Shown one piece after another: positions 8,603 to 18,357 of a DNA stretch of 64,000 bases. The notes under the pieces were generated by a model. It saw nothing but the letters and a program-made list of their open reading frames with translations. It did not search any database and was not told the DNA's origin. The position numbers were made by a program, and so were the translations under genes. Within the stretch, counting starts at the first letter, position 1. Every line of letters begins with the position of its first letter. Source of the stretch: an uncultured Phaeodactylibacter sp. (lineage in GTDB: Bacteria > Bacteroidota > Bacteroidia > Chitinophagales > Saprospiraceae); contig CAJXNH010000001.1 of NCBI GenBank assembly GCA_913057245.1, positions 1 through 64,000 of the forward strand, in the 5' to 3' direction.

Positions 8603-9184
8603 ATGCCCGATCATAAGCAATCTAAGGCGATACCCACTGACGAAGAGCTGATGCAACGCATACAGCAGGGGCAGGAGTCTGCCTTCAACACGCTGTACGA
8701 CCGCTACAGTCAGCGCATGTACCGGTACTTTTACCGCATGTTGGGGCAATCGGCAGAAATGGCGCACGATTTCACACAGGAGCTGTTTATTAAAATCATT
8801 GAACAGCCGGAGGCTTTCGATACCCAGCGCCGGTTTTCCACCTGGTTCTATGCCGTAGCAGGCAATCTGATTAAAAACGAGTACCGCAGAAAAGCCAAGC
8901 AGCCGCCACAAGCACCTTTGGACGATGCTCACCATACGCCAGCTTCTATGGGCGCACTGCCCGATCTCGACGCAGAGGTGCGCCAAGCCTATATTGAGAA
9001 AGCCGTACAGGCCCTGCGCCCCCATCACAGGGCGTGCTTTTTGCTGCGCTATCAAGAAGGTTTAGCCGTGCAGGAAATCAGTGAAATTATCGACTGCCCG
9101 CCCGGCACCGTCAAGTCACGCCTGCACTACAGTCTTAAAAAATTGAACGAACTGCTCAGCTGTGTGCTGGGCCCAAATGCATAA
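8603..9184 (+). CDS. ECF-type RNA polymerase sigma factor
   Basis: 193 aa. Region 2 is seen in AFNTLYDRYSQRMYRYFYRM followed by FTQELFIKIIE and FSTWFYAVAGNLIKNEYRR (about residues 28-95), the core- and -10-binding part. A Pro/Ala-rich linker follows. Region 4 at the C-terminus contains CFLLRYQEGLAVQEISEII and GTVKSRLHYSLKKL, the helix-turn-helix that reads the -35 element. Only these two regions are present, as expected for ECF factors. The next gene starts 2 bp after the stop codon and looks like its anti-sigma factor. ECF factors of this kind in Bacteroidota usually answer envelope or stress signals; the regulon is not evident here. Confidence 0.95.
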   Translation: MPDHKQSKAIPTDEELMQRIQQGQESAFNTLYDRYSQRMYRYFYRMLGQSAEMAHDFTQELFIKIIEQPEAFDTQRRFSTWFYAVAGNLIKNEYRRKAKQPPQAPLDDAHHTPASMGALPDLDAEVRQAYIEKAVQALRPHHRACFLLRYQEGLAVQEISEIIDCPPGTVKSRLHYSLKKLNELLSCVLGPNA

Positions 9185-9186
9185 TT

Positions 9187-9786
9187 ATGGAGCCATTGAC
9201 CAATAATATCGAAGCCTTACTGGCTACAAAAGATTACGGGGAACTGACCAAAGCCGAGCGCGATCAGGTCATCCAATCCTACGGGCAACAGGAGTACGAA
9301 CGGCTCCGTCAGGTCGCCCTTTCCGGTCAGTCACTGGCAGATGCGCCCACGCCACCGCCATCTCTCAAAGCCAATCTGATGAAGGCCTTCCGGCAAAAGC
9401 ATCAGCGCCGCAACATACCGCTGCATACCATCACTATGCCCTTTTGGCAGGCTGCTGCGGTTGCTGCCTGTATGGTCCTTATGGGGCAGTTCGTCCGTTT
9501 TGGCCCCGTCTATGCTCAAACCCCGGCTATGGCTTGGGAAGCCAACGATTCTATTTGGTTCAAAAAGGTGACGCAAATCGTAGCCGATACCGCCCTGGCA
9601 GTGTTCTCAGCTGATGAGCAATTGAAAGCTTTGAAAGAAAGTAAATCCGAAATAGCCGCGACTACTACCGATCAATTACCAGCCGATAAACTGTTGCCTC
9701 AGCCTGTTTCCGATACCCCTGGTTGGGCCAGGCGTTCTGCACTGGGCACCGTAGAGAATGCACCGCTGTTACTGATGATGCATTGA
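9187..9786 (+). CDS. Probable anti-sigma factor (single-pass membrane protein)
   Basis: 199 aa, starting 2 bp after the sigma gene. The N-terminal ~80 residues are cytosolic, polar and helical (ALLATKDYGELTKAERDQVI), as in anti-sigma domains, but without a ZAS His/Cys zinc motif. One transmembrane segment lies at about residues 93-108 (FWQAAAVAACMVLMGQFV). The remaining ~90 residues would be periplasmic and include WEANDSIWFKKVTQIVAD. Position, topology and size argue for control of the adjacent ECF factor by membrane sequestration. This rests on context rather than on a recognised anti-sigma motif, so the assignment is an inference. Confidence 0.65.
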   Translation: MEPLTNNIEALLATKDYGELTKAERDQVIQSYGQQEYERLRQVALSGQSLADAPTPPPSLKANLMKAFRQKHQRRNIPLHTITMPFWQAAAVAACMVLMGQFVRFGPVYAQTPAMAWEANDSIWFKKVTQIVADTALAVFSADEQLKALKESKSEIAATTTDQLPADKLLPQPVSDTPGWARRSALGTVENAPLLLMMH

Positions 9787-9871
9787 TGCCGGTCAGGAAT
9801 TTCACTAAAGACTTAAATTTCTTATGCCCTGATCAGCCAAGTTTGTCTATTTTTAGGACAAAACTGAATAC

Positions 9872-11881
9872 ATGCTCCGTTCATTTTTGATCCTAATCGC
9901 AACCAGTATGATCGTGGCTTCCTGCCAATCCGAGGGCTATCAGCCCCCACAGTACGAATCTTATGATGATTACCCGGCTTATTCCGGAGATGACCTTGGG
10001 CTGACTTATACGCCTGGGTCGTCCAGCTTCCGCTTGTGGTCGCCCGCTGCTCAGGCTGTGCGCCTCCATTTTTACAGTCAGCCGCTGGGGGGAGAACCCA
10101 CTCGCACCACCGAGATGGAACCCTCCGAACAAGGCACCTGGACGGCCTCATTCAAAGAAGACCTCCTGGGTACTTTCTACGCTTATCAGGTTAAGGTAGA
10201 GGACAGCTGGCGGGAGCCGGTGCCCGGGCCTTATACCAAAGCTGTAGGTACGAATGGCATGCGCGGCCAGGTGATCGACCTCAATGCCACCAATCCGGAA
10301 GGCTGGAGTCAGGACAAACGGCCACCCTTTGATGCCATCACCGATGCCGTAGTTTATGAACTGCACATCCGGGATGTATCCATTCACCCTGAATCGGGCG
10401 TTACGAACAAAGGGAAGTTTCTCGGGCTGGCAGAGACCGGGACCACCACGCCGGATGGGACACCCACCGGCCTGGACCATATCGCTGATCTTGGGGTTAC
10501 CCATGTCCATATTCTCCCTGCTTTTGACTTTCGCTCTATTGATGAAAGCAAGCCGGAAGGAGAACGCCGTTACAATTGGGGCTACGACCCCCAAAACTAC
10601 AACGTACCGGAAGGCAGCTACTCTAATGACCCTGCCGATGGGGCTTCCCGTATCCGGGAGTTCAAAACCATGGTACAGGCGTTCCATAATAAAGGCATAC
10701 GGGTGGTGCTGGATGTCGTCTACAACCACACGGGCTTCACCGAAAACTCCCTGTTCAACGAACTCGTGCCCGGCTACTACTATCGCCACAATGAAGATGG
10801 CAGCTTTTCCAATGCCTCCGGCTGTGGTAACGAAACGGCCTCCGAGCGGGCTATGGTGCGGAAATTCATTGTCGAAAGCGTAAAATACTGGGCAGAGGAA
10901 TACCATATGGACGGCTTTCGCTTTGACCTGATGGCCATTCATGATATTGAAACCATGAACGCGGTGACAGAAGCCCTGGCCGATATCGACCCCAGCATCA
11001 TCGTGTACGGCGAAGGCTGGACAGCCGGTGACAGCCCGCTGCCTATGCCTAAGCGGGCCCTCAAGGCAAAAGTGGCTCAAATGCCGGAAGTTGCTGCTTT
11101 TAGCGATGACATCCGGGATGGGCTCAAGGGCAGCGTTTTTGAACATGAAGAAAAAGGTTTTGTCAGCGGCAAGCCTGGCCGGGAAGAAGACGTAAAGTTC
11201 GGCATCGTAGCCTCCACGGCCCACCCACAGGTGGATTATCAAAAAGTGGCCTATTCGGACAGCCCCTGGGCGGCTCACCCCACACAGACGATGACTTATG
11301 TCTCCTGTCACGACAACCACACCCTCTGGGACCGGCTGGCATTGTCCTGCCCTGATGACAGCGAGGAAGAACGCATCAAAATGCATAAGCTCGCCCTGGC
11401 TACGGTACTGACTTCCCAAGGGACAGCTTTTCTGCATGCGGGCACGGAATTTCTGCGGACCAAGGAAGGCGTGGAAAACTCCTTTGAGTCTCCGGACAGT
11501 ATTAATCAGATGGATTGGCCCCGGAAAGCAACGTACGCTGCGGTCAACGACTACGTCAAAGGGCTCATAGCGCTGCGCAAGGCCCACCCGGCATTCCGGA
11601 TGCGGACCACGGCGGAGGTGAAGAAGTACCTCGCATTTCTGGATACAGGAGACAGCAGCAACCTGATCGCCTATCAGATTAGCGACAGTGCCAATGGAGA
11701 CGATTGGTCTAACATCGTGGTGGTACTCAACGGTAACGCAGACTATCAGAGCGTCAATATTCCGGAGGGAGCCTGGACTATCGCGGTCGATGGCGGACAG
11801 GTGAATCCGGAGGGTCTGGGCACTATAGAGGGAGGCGTGCTGCAAATTCCCGGGCGCACCGCCATGGTGCTTTTCCAGTAA
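9872..11881 (+). CDS. pulA: Type I pullulanase (GH13), lipoprotein
   Basis: 669 aa. A lipoprotein signal (lipobox VASC, Cys17) indicates membrane anchoring. Residues ~40-140 form a CBM48-like starch-binding domain (FRLWSPAAQAVRLHFYS). The type I pullulanase marker YNWGYDP is near residue 233. The four GH13 regions follow: VVLDVVYNHTG (~277), DGFRFDLMA with the nucleophile Asp (~350), VYGEGW with the acid/base Glu (~381) and SCHDNHTLWD with the transition-state Asp (~480). The enzyme cleaves alpha-1,6 links in pullulan or branched alpha-glucans. The next gene, 33 bp downstream, is a sugar transporter, so the two form a small alpha-glucan use unit. Unlike Sus loci there is no SusC/D pair here. 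Confidence 0.95.
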   Translation: MLRSFLILIATSMIVASCQSEGYQPPQYESYDDYPAYSGDDLGLTYTPGSSSFRLWSPAAQAVRLHFYSQPLGGEPTRTTEMEPSEQGTWTASFKEDLLGTFYAYQVKVEDSWREPVPGPYTKAVGTNGMRGQVIDLNATNPEGWSQDKRPPFDAITDAVVYELHIRDVSIHPESGVTNKGKFLGLAETGTTTPDGTPTGLDHIADLGVTHVHILPAFDFRSIDESKPEGERRYNWGYDPQNYNVPEGSYSNDPADGASRIREFKTMVQAFHNKGIRVVLDVVYNHTGFTENSLFNELVPGYYYRHNEDGSFSNASGCGNETASERAMVRKFIVESVKYWAEEYHMDGFRFDLMAIHDIETMNAVTEALADIDPSIIVYGEGWTAGDSPLPMPKRALKAKVAQMPEVAAFSDDIRDGLKGSVFEHEEKGFVSGKPGREEDVKFGIVASTAHPQVDYQKVAYSDSPWAAHPTQTMTYVSCHDNHTLWDRLALSCPDDSEEERIKMHKLALATVLTSQGTAFLHAGTEFLRTKEGVENSFESPDSINQMDWPRKATYAAVNDYVKGLIALRKAHPAFRMRTTAEVKKYLAFLDTGDSSNLIAYQISDSANGDDWSNIVVVLNGNADYQSVNIPEGAWTIAVDGGQVNPEGLGTIEGGVLQIPGRTAMVLFQ

Positions 11882-11914
11882 CCCTATAAAAAACAAACAA
11901 AAAACGAATCAGCT

Positions 11915-13405
11915 ATGCTAGACATGCAAAAGCGGTTGACGAACCTCTTTTACGTCAACCTTAGTCTGCCTGCCACGGCAATGGGCTTTGCCCTCTCCGT
12001 TCAGATTTCAGCCCTGAGCTGGATTCTCAGTACTCAGTACCACCTGGAAATTGAAGACATTGGCCTGGTTTGGGCAGCCGGCCCCATAGCGGGCATCATC
12101 GGGCAGGTCCTCATCGGTGTAATCAGTGATAATGTCTGGTTTTTAAATGGGCGGCGGCGCCCGTTCATCCTCATCGGCGGAGTGCTGGCGGCACTTATGC
12201 TCCTGGCGCTGCCTAATATTGGGGTCATTTCAGATGTGATGGGTATGGAGTCCATACTGGGCATTGCTATTATCGTGGCGCTAACCCTTGACCTGGCGAT
12301 CAACGTGAGCTTCAATCCGACGCGCTCGATTATTGCAGATGTAACCCCCGAGGGCAAAGAGCGTACGAAGGGCTATACCTGGATGCAAACGATCTCCGGT
12401 ACATTCGGAGTACTGGCTTATGCAGTGGGGGCGATCTGGAACAACTTCGTACTCATCTACTTCGGCGCGGGGCTGGTGCTGGTACTGTCTGTGTTACCTG
12501 TGTTTTTTATTGAAGAGCCCCGGGCCCTTAAGGGTTCCGGCGAAGAAGAGGAAAACGAGAAGCAACCCGGCTTTTCCCTTTCCGAAACGCTAAAGGCGAT
12601 CCGGCCGCTTTGGGGCTTTTTGGCCTATGCTGTCTATGCCATCACACTGCGCATTATGGACATCGACCGGGAGCCCGGGTTTGTGGAAGGTTTCTGCCTG
12701 GCGCTTACTGCTGTGGTGATGATACAAGCCCTGCTCAAGAGTGAAACGGGCAAGCGCAAATCGGAAGCCGGACTGATTGGCTTTCAAAAAGTACTGGCGG
12801 CGCATTCCTTTACCTGGATTGGAGTGCAGACCATGTTTGTGTACATGTTTTCCTACGTGCAACACGATGTCTATGGTTTCAGGGCAGGTGACGTGATTCC
12901 GGAAGATATCAAAATCGAAATGGGCCGGGTGGTCTCTATTGCTTTTCTGGTCCTGAATGCCGTTGCTGCGATACTGCCCGCTACTATTCTGGAGCCTATG
13001 GCAGACAAATTTGGCCGGGTGAAGGTACACTTTGCCTGTATCGCTATTATGGCTATCGGGTACTTCAGTTTTCTGGTGCCCGGTATCAGCCCAACGCTGA
13101 TTTATGTGCTGATGGGCGTGGCAGGCGTTGGCTGGGCAGCTACCGTGAGCCTGCCCTTTGCCATCATGTCGCAAAAAGTGGATCAGGCTAAAATGGGGCT
13201 TTACATGGGGCTTTTCAACCTTTCTGTCGTGCTTCCACAGTTGGTCGCCAGTCTGGGGGTGGGCCAGCTCATTGGCAATGCCGAAAATAAGAGCATCACC
13301 TTCGTGGTGTGTGGCGTGACCCTTGGCATTTCTGCCCTGGCCTGGCTGATGGTTAAAGAGGAGCAGACCGGAGACACGACAGTCGCTGCGCCGGCAGGGC
13401 ATTGA
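11915..13405 (+). CDS. MFS sugar transporter (SLC45/GPH-like, probable maltose or maltodextrin uptake)
   Basis: 496 aa with about 12 hydrophobic segments. The N-terminal half has LPATAMGFALSVQISALSWI, and the loop 2-3 motif GVISDNVWFLNGRRRPFI resembles the D-x-x-x-x-GRRRP signature of the SLC45/GPH sugar transporters. The second half repeats it in degenerate form (MADKFGRVKVH). Proteins of this kind import disaccharides with protons or sodium; next to pullulanase, maltose or malto-oligosaccharides are the likely substrates. It follows pulA by 33 bp and is probably co-transcribed. A hairpin terminator follows at 13414-13453. The substrate is inferred from context only. Confidence 0.88.
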   Translation: MLDMQKRLTNLFYVNLSLPATAMGFALSVQISALSWILSTQYHLEIEDIGLVWAAGPIAGIIGQVLIGVISDNVWFLNGRRRPFILIGGVLAALMLLALPNIGVISDVMGMESILGIAIIVALTLDLAINVSFNPTRSIIADVTPEGKERTKGYTWMQTISGTFGVLAYAVGAIWNNFVLIYFGAGLVLVLSVLPVFFIEEPRALKGSGEEEENEKQPGFSLSETLKAIRPLWGFLAYAVYAITLRIMDIDREPGFVEGFCLALTAVVMIQALLKSETGKRKSEAGLIGFQKVLAAHSFTWIGVQTMFVYMFSYVQHDVYGFRAGDVIPEDIKIEMGRVVSIAFLVLNAVAAILPATILEPMADKFGRVKVHFACIAIMAIGYFSFLVPGISPTLIYVLMGVAGVGWAATVSLPFAIMSQKVDQAKMGLYMGLFNLSVVLPQLVASLGVGQLIGNAENKSITFVVCGVTLGISALAWLMVKEEQTGDTTVAAPAGH

Positions 13406-13413
13406 TGGTAATG

Positions 13414-13453
13414 AGCAGGAAATCAGCTCGTTAATGGCTGCTGATTTCCTGCT
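13414..13453. terminator. Bidirectional terminator between convergent genes
   Basis: A 14 bp perfect stem (AGCAGGAAATCAGC at 13414-13427 with its complement at 13440-13453) with a 12 nt loop sits between the stop of the transporter and the 3' end of the HU-SPOR gene. On the plus strand TGTTCTT follows. Confidence 0.75.
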
Positions 13454-13458
13454 TGTTC

Positions 13459-14457
13459 TTACCAGCGATACAGCTTGGCATCTTTCGTAAACCGTTTCCG
13501 GACATCTTTAATAGCGGCTTCAATCTCCGCTTCAGAGCGGTAAGTCCGCTGCACGCCAACTTTGGTCAGCTTGCCCGCCTTCTCAGTGTAAGGTTCATAC
13601 CCGGCATCGTAGATATCGTCGATGAGCTGTTTTACATTATCCGGATTGCCAAAGACGCCCACAATGATCACGTAGGATTGCTGTCCGGGCACGGGTGTAG
13701 GGCGTTCTGTATCAGCCTCTTCAGTGTCATCGGCCGTTGCATTTGCCTGCGTTTCTGCTTCTGATGGAGCCTCCTCCTCCGGAGTGGCCTTAGCTGTGTT
13801 CTCATCGCCCGGGCGCACATTCACCCGGGAGGTAGGAACGGTTTGCTGCATAGCTTGTTGATGGTCCTGATCTGTACCAAAAATCAGGAAATAAATGGCT
13901 ACACTTACCACCACAGTGGCTGCCGCAATAGCCGCGATCAAGCCATTATTGGTTGCCTGGGCAGATTGCAGAGGGACTGCCCGGGCTTTAGGGGCTTTTC
14001 CAGGACTTTCCTTCACCGGCTGTGGGCGGGCGGAGCGGGCAACCGGGTAAAAACTTACCGTAGGGAGCCCATAGGAACCCACATCGTAGTTGTTACCGTC
14101 CGGTAGAAACTGCAGGTTGTTCTCATAATCCTGATACAATCGGCCCACTTTAGGAAAAACGACGATTTCCCTGCGCCCGATGGCTTCTTTCACTTCGCTG
14201 ACATAACGCTCCAGCGTTTGGGTGGCCTCTTGTGGCGACAAGCCGTATCGCTCCTGAATCATGCCCGACAGCAGACCGTCATCGCTTACCAGGTTGGCAT
14301 TGAAGGCAACCGTCTTTCCCGGCGGATGCAGCTCGCCCTGTACCTGATCGATTACTGCGGGCTGATAGGCAGCCTCAAAGCTCCCCAGTCCGGGTAGGGC
14401 TACTGTCTTATTTTTGTAAAGAAGTGAACTGATATAATTGCCTATATCCATTTCCAT
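13459..14457 (-). CDS. HU-CCDC81-like and SPOR domain membrane protein
   Basis: 332 aa if started at the Met at 14457 (MEMDIGNYISSLLYKN), which fits the conserved start of this Bacteroidota family; a frame extension of 20 residues upstream looks unrelated. Residues ~1-140 contain two HU-like modules (VALPGLGSFEA..., then a second after ERYGLSPQEATQTLERYV). A transmembrane segment follows near residues 172-192, then a Pro/Glu/Thr-rich periplasmic spacer, and a C-terminal SPOR domain (YVIIVGVFGNPDNVKQLID ... FTKDAKLYRW). SPOR domains bind denuded peptidoglycan at division sites. The HU-like part would be cytosolic. This domain order is known in the phylum, but its role is not established. Confidence 0.85.
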   Translation of the reverse strand: MEMDIGNYISSLLYKNKTVALPGLGSFEAAYQPAVIDQVQGELHPPGKTVAFNANLVSDDGLLSGMIQERYGLSPQEATQTLERYVSEVKEAIGRREIVVFPKVGRLYQDYENNLQFLPDGNNYDVGSYGLPTVSFYPVARSARPQPVKESPGKAPKARAVPLQSAQATNNGLIAAIAAATVVVSVAIYFLIFGTDQDHQQAMQQTVPTSRVNVRPGDENTAKATPEEEAPSEAETQANATADDTEEADTERPTPVPGQQSYVIIVGVFGNPDNVKQLIDDIYDAGYEPYTEKAGKLTKVGVQRTYRSEAEIEAAIKDVRKRFTKDAKLYRW

Positions 14458-14580
14458 ATCTGCTGCTTTTTGCTTTAGCCGTGTGGCCGAGTCTGACGTA
14501 CACCTGTAAAGGTACATCTTTGGGGGCTTAGAATACTAACCTGCAGCCCCTAATTACGCCCGATGTCTAAACTAATCAAT

Positions 14581-14611
14581 TTTGGGCAAATTCCAATATA
14601 TACTAACTTTG
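14581..14611 (+). promoter_or_regulatory. Bacteroidota-type promoter for metH
   Basis: TTTG at 14581-14584 (-33), a 19 bp spacer and TAACTTTG at 14604-14611 (-7, full TAnnTTTG match). Transcription would start about 60 bp before the metH ATG. No cobalamin-riboswitch features were recognised in the remaining leader. Confidence 0.7.
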
Positions 14612-14677
14612 GCAACCACAAATTGGAGAATCTGTTATCCTTCTTTGTGACCAAATCTATCAAAACATAACGCACCC

Positions 14678-17600
14678 ATGTCGATTCGCGATATACTCAA
14701 GCAAAGAATTTTAGTCATTGATGGTGCCATGGGCACTATGATTCAGCAATACCAACTCCAGGAAGCGGACTACCGTGGTGAGCAGTTCGCTGACTGGCCT
14801 CAGGATATTCAGGGGAACAACGATATTCTATCCATCACGCAGCCCCAAATCGTTGAAGCCATCCACAAAGCCTATCTGGAAGCCGGGGCGGATATCATTG
14901 AAACCAATACCTTCAGCGGTACCCGTATCGCGCAGGCCGACTACGGCATGGAGGAATACGCTTACGAAATCAACCTCAAAGCGGCTCAGGCCGCCCGCAA
15001 AGCGGCTGATGAATACACCGCCAAAAACCCCGAGCGTCCCCGCTTTGTTGCTGGTGCAATGGGGCCCACTAACCGGACCGCCTCGCTGTCGCCCGATGTT
15101 AATGACCCTGGCTACCGGGCGGTGACCTTCGATGAGTTGCGCGACAACTACTACGAACAGGCCAAAGGCCTTATGGATGGTGGTGCCGATTTGTTCCTGA
15201 TTGAGACGGTCTTCGATACCCTCAATGCCAAAGCTGCACTTTTCGCCATTGACGTGCTGCATGAAGAACGGGGCAAAGCATTGCCTATTATGGTATCGGG
15301 CACGATTACGGATGCCAGCGGGCGTACCCTTTCCGGTCAGACCGCTGAGGCTTTTTGGATTTCCGTCAGCCACATGCCGCTACTCAGTGTGGGGCTCAAC
15401 TGCGCGCTGGGTGCACAGGAAATGCGCCCGCACATTGAAGCCCTTTCTGATATTGCAGACTGCTTCATCAGTGCCTATCCTAATGCCGGATTGCCCAATG
15501 AATTCGGAGAGTACGATCAGGAGCCTGAAGAAATGCGGAACTACATCCGCGATTTTGCAGACAGCGGCTTCGTCAACATCATTGGGGGCTGCTGCGGGAC
15601 CACGCCCGAACACATCCAACTAATGGCGGAAGCGGTAGAGGGCTTACCTCCGCGCAAGGTTTCCCCATCGCCGGAGTATACCTTGCTTAGCGGGCTGGAA
15701 CCCCTGATTATCCGCCCGGAGACCAATTTCGTTAATGTGGGGGAACGAACCAACGTAACGGGTTCCAGAAAATTTGCACGATTGATCAAGTCCGGGGCCT
15801 ATGATGAAGCCCTTTCCGTAGCCCAGCATCAGGTGGAAGGCGGAGCACAGATCATCGACGTTAATATGGACGAGGGCCTTCTGGATTCCGAAAAAGCAAT
15901 GACGGATTTTCTGAATCTGGTGATGGCTGAGCCTGATATCGCCAAGCTGCCCATTATGATTGACTCTTCTAAATTCTCCGTAATCGAGGCGGGGCTGAAG
16001 TGCGTTCAGGGCAAATGCGTGGTCAATTCCATCTCTCTGAAGGAAGGGGAAGAAGCCTTTATTCAGCAGGCGAAAACCGTTCGGCGCTACGGCGCGGCCA
16101 CGGTCGTCATGGCTTTTGATGAAGAAGGGCAGGCCGACACCATCGAGCGGAAAGTCGAAATCTGCGAGCGGGCCTACAACATCCTCACCCAACAGGTGGG
16201 CTTCCGGCCCCAGGACATCATCTTCGATCCTAATATTTTCGCAGTAGCCACGGGCATTGAAGCCCATAATGAATACGCCATCAATTTCATCGAAGCGACC
16301 CGGCAGATTAAGGAACGGTGCCCGGGCGCCAAGGTCAGTGGCGGCGTCAGTAATATCAGCTTTTCCTTCCGGGGCAATAACGTAGTCCGGGAAGCCATGC
16401 ATGCCGCCTTCCTCTACCACGCCATCAAAGCGGGTATGGATATGGGCATTGTGAATGCCGGCATGATTGAAGTCTATGATGAAATCCCTCAAGATTTGCT
16501 GGAACGGGTGGAAGATGTCCTGTTCAACCGGCGGGAAGACGCAACAGAGCGGCTGACCGAGTTCGCCGAAAGTGTGAAGGGCGATGGTGGACGGACCCTC
16601 AAAAAGGATACGGCATGGCGGGAAGCCCCTCTGCAGGAGCGCATCAAACATGCCCTGGTACGCGGCATCACAGACCATATTGAAGCGGATGCGGAGGAAG
16701 CCCGGCAGCAATTGCCCGCTCCTCTGGATGTGATCGAAGGCCCGCTGATGGATGGCATGAACGTAGTGGGTGACCTCTTCGGGGCGGGTAAGATGTTCCT
16801 GCCACAGGTGGTGAAAAGCGCCCGGGTGATGAAGAAAGCCGTGGCTTACCTTACGCCCTATATTGAAGCTCAAAAAGCGGCTGGGGAAGACAGTAGCAAA
16901 GGCAAAGTCCTGCTCGCCACCGTCAAGGGCGATGTACACGATATCGGTAAGAATATCGTCGGCGTGGTCCTGGGCTGCAACAATTATGATATCATCGACA
17001 TGGGCGTGATGGTCCCGGCGGACAAAATACTCGCCAAAGCGAAGGAAACCGGTGCAGATATTATCGGACTGAGTGGACTGATTACGCCTTCCCTTGATGA
17101 GATGGTGCATGTGGCAAAGGAGATGGAACGGCAGGGCTTTACCGTCCCACTGCTGATTGGCGGGGCGACGACTTCTAAAACCCACACTGCCGTAAAAGTG
17201 GAACCGCAGTACTCCGGGCCTGTTGTACATGTGCTGGACGCCTCCCGGAGCGTATCGGTAGTGAGCAGTTTGCTCAACGACAATGAAAGCCAACGGAGCA
17301 ACTATGTACTGGACATCCGCAAGGACTACGAACGGGTACGTGAACTGCGCGGCAACCGTAAGTCCAACAAAAAGTACCATACGCTGAAAAAAGCCAGAGC
17401 GCACCGGTTAGAGCTGGATTGGACGGCAACCCCAGCTGTGAAGCCCGCACAACCGGGTATACAGGTCATCAATGATTACAATTTGGAAGAGCTCACCGGG
17501 TATATCGACTGGACGCCATTTTTCAGCAGCTGGCAACTCAAAGGCAAGTTCCCGGCGATTTTGGAAGATGAAGTTGTAGGTATCGAAGCTCAAAAACTAT

Positions 17601-18355
17601 ACAATGATGCCCGAAGCATGCTCCGGCAGATTATTGATGAAAAGTGGCTGACCGCTAAAGCTGTATTCGGGCTCTTCCCTGCCAATGCAGTGGGTGAGGA
17701 ATCGGTCGCCGTATATACCGGTGAGGATCGGAAAGAACAGCAAGCTCTGCTTCATTTTCTGCGGCAGCAGCGCCAAAAAGCACCCGGCCAGCCCAATCTG
17801 AGCCTCTCCGACTATATCCGAAAGGCGGAAGACGGGCCTGACTATATCGGCGCTTTTGCGGTAACGGCAGGCGTTGGGATCGAACCCCACATCAAGCGCT
17901 TTGAAGCGGAGCACGATGACTACCATGCCATCATGCTTAAAGCGCTGGCTGACCGGCTTGCGGAGGCCTTAGCGGAGCGCCTGCATCAGCGGGTACGTAA
18001 GGAATTCTGGGGCTATGACCAGTCGGAGAACCTGGATAATGAAGCGCTGATCGCGGAAAAATACAAGGGCATCCGCCCCGCTCCCGGCTATCCTGCCTGT
18101 CCGGAGCATACTGAAAAGGGGACCATTTGGGAACTCCTGAAGGTCGAGGACAATATCGGGATAAAGCTGACCGAATCCTATGCTATGTATCCGGCAGCCT
18201 CGGTGAGTGGCTACTACTTCGCGCATCCTGAATCAAAGTACTTTGGCCTGGGGCAAATTAGTAAAGATCAGGTGGAGGATTATGCCAATCGGAAGGACAT
18301 GTCCGTGGAAGATGCTGAACGCTGGCTGGCTCCGGTGCTGAATTACGATGTCTAA
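14678..18355 (+). CDS. metH: Cobalamin-dependent methionine synthase
   Basis: 1225 aa, the full-length four-module enzyme. The homocysteine-binding module has the zinc cysteines in LNCALGA (~240) and [10 protein letters not shown] (~303). The pterin-binding module starts near [15 protein letters not shown]. The cobalamin module has the lower-ligand motif [11 protein letters not shown] (~751), with the axial His. The activation module has [15 protein letters not shown] (~1131), which contacts AdoMet. It transfers a methyl group from methyl-THF through B12 to homocysteine and needs reductive reactivation by AdoMet. It acts in the cytosol. A consensus promoter sits 70-100 bp upstream. The 3' end abuts the convergent DUF819 gene at 2 bp, leaving no room for a separate terminator. 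Confidence 0.98.
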   Translation: MSIRDILKQRILVIDGAMGTMIQQYQLQEADYRGEQFADWPQDIQGNNDILSITQPQIVEAIHKAYLEAGADIIETNTFSGTRIAQADYGMEEYAYEINLKAAQAARKAADEYTAKNPERPRFVAGAMGPTNRTASLSPDVNDPGYRAVTFDELRDNYYEQAKGLMDGGADLFLIETVFDTLNAKAALFAIDVLHEERGKALPIMVSGTITDASGRTLSGQTAEAFWISVSHMPLLSVGLNCALGAQEMRPHIEALSDIADCFISAYPNAGLPNEFGEYDQEPEEMRNYIRDFADSGFVNIIGGCCGTTPEHIQLMAEAVEGLPPRKVSPSPEYTLLSGLEPLIIRPETNFVNVGERTNVTGSRKFARLIKSGAYDEALSVAQHQVEGGAQIIDVNMDEGLLDSEKAMTDFLNLVMAEPDIAKLPIMIDSSKFSVIEAGLKCVQGKCVVNSISLKEGEEAFIQQAKTVRRYGAATVVMAFDEEGQADTIERKVEICERAYNILTQQVGFRPQDIIFDPNIFAVATGIEAHNEYAINFIEATRQIKERCPGAKVSGGVSNISFSFRGNNVVREAMHAAFLYHAIKAGMDMGIVNAGMIEVYDEIPQDLLERVEDVLFNRREDATERLTEFAESVKGDGGRTLKKDTAWREAPLQERIKHALVRGITDHIEADAEEARQQLPAPLDVIEGPLMDGMNVVGDLFGAGKMFLPQVVKSARVMKKAVAYLTPYIEAQKAAGEDSSKGKVLLATVKGDVHDIGKNIVGVVLGCNNYDIIDMGVMVPADKILAKAKETGADIIGLSGLITPSLDEMVHVAKEMERQGFTVPLLIGGATTSKTHTAVKVEPQYSGPVVHVLDASRSVSVVSSLLNDNESQRSNYVLDIRKDYERVRELRGNRKSNKKYHTLKKARAHRLELDWTATPAVKPAQPGIQVINDYNLEELTGYIDWTPFFSSWQLKGKFPAILEDEVVGIEAQKLYNDARSMLRQIIDEKWLTAKAVFGLFPANAVGEESVAVYTGEDRKEQQALLHFLRQQRQKAPGQPNLSLSDYIRKAEDGPDYIGAFAVTAGVGIEPHIKRFEAEHDDYHAIMLKALADRLAEALAERLHQRVRKEFWGYDQSENLDNEALIAEKYKGIRPAPGYPACPEHTEKGTIWELLKVEDNIGIKLTESYAMYPAASVSGYYFAHPESKYFGLGQISKDQVEDYANRKDMSVEDAERWLAPVLNYDV

Positions 18356-18357
18356 GG

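Noticed and set aside
10148..11896. 582-codon open frame antisense to pullulanase
   Set aside because: Arises from codon bias of the real gene; no signal, motifs or start context, and the sense strand has all catalytic motifs.
14518..14677. Cobalamin riboswitch before metH
   Set aside because: The 160 bp leader shows a normal promoter but I could not find the B12-box pattern or a pairing arrangement.
15644..17404. 586-codon open frame antisense to metH
   Set aside because: Shadow of the highly conserved metH frame; composition is His/Phe-rich and has no domain.
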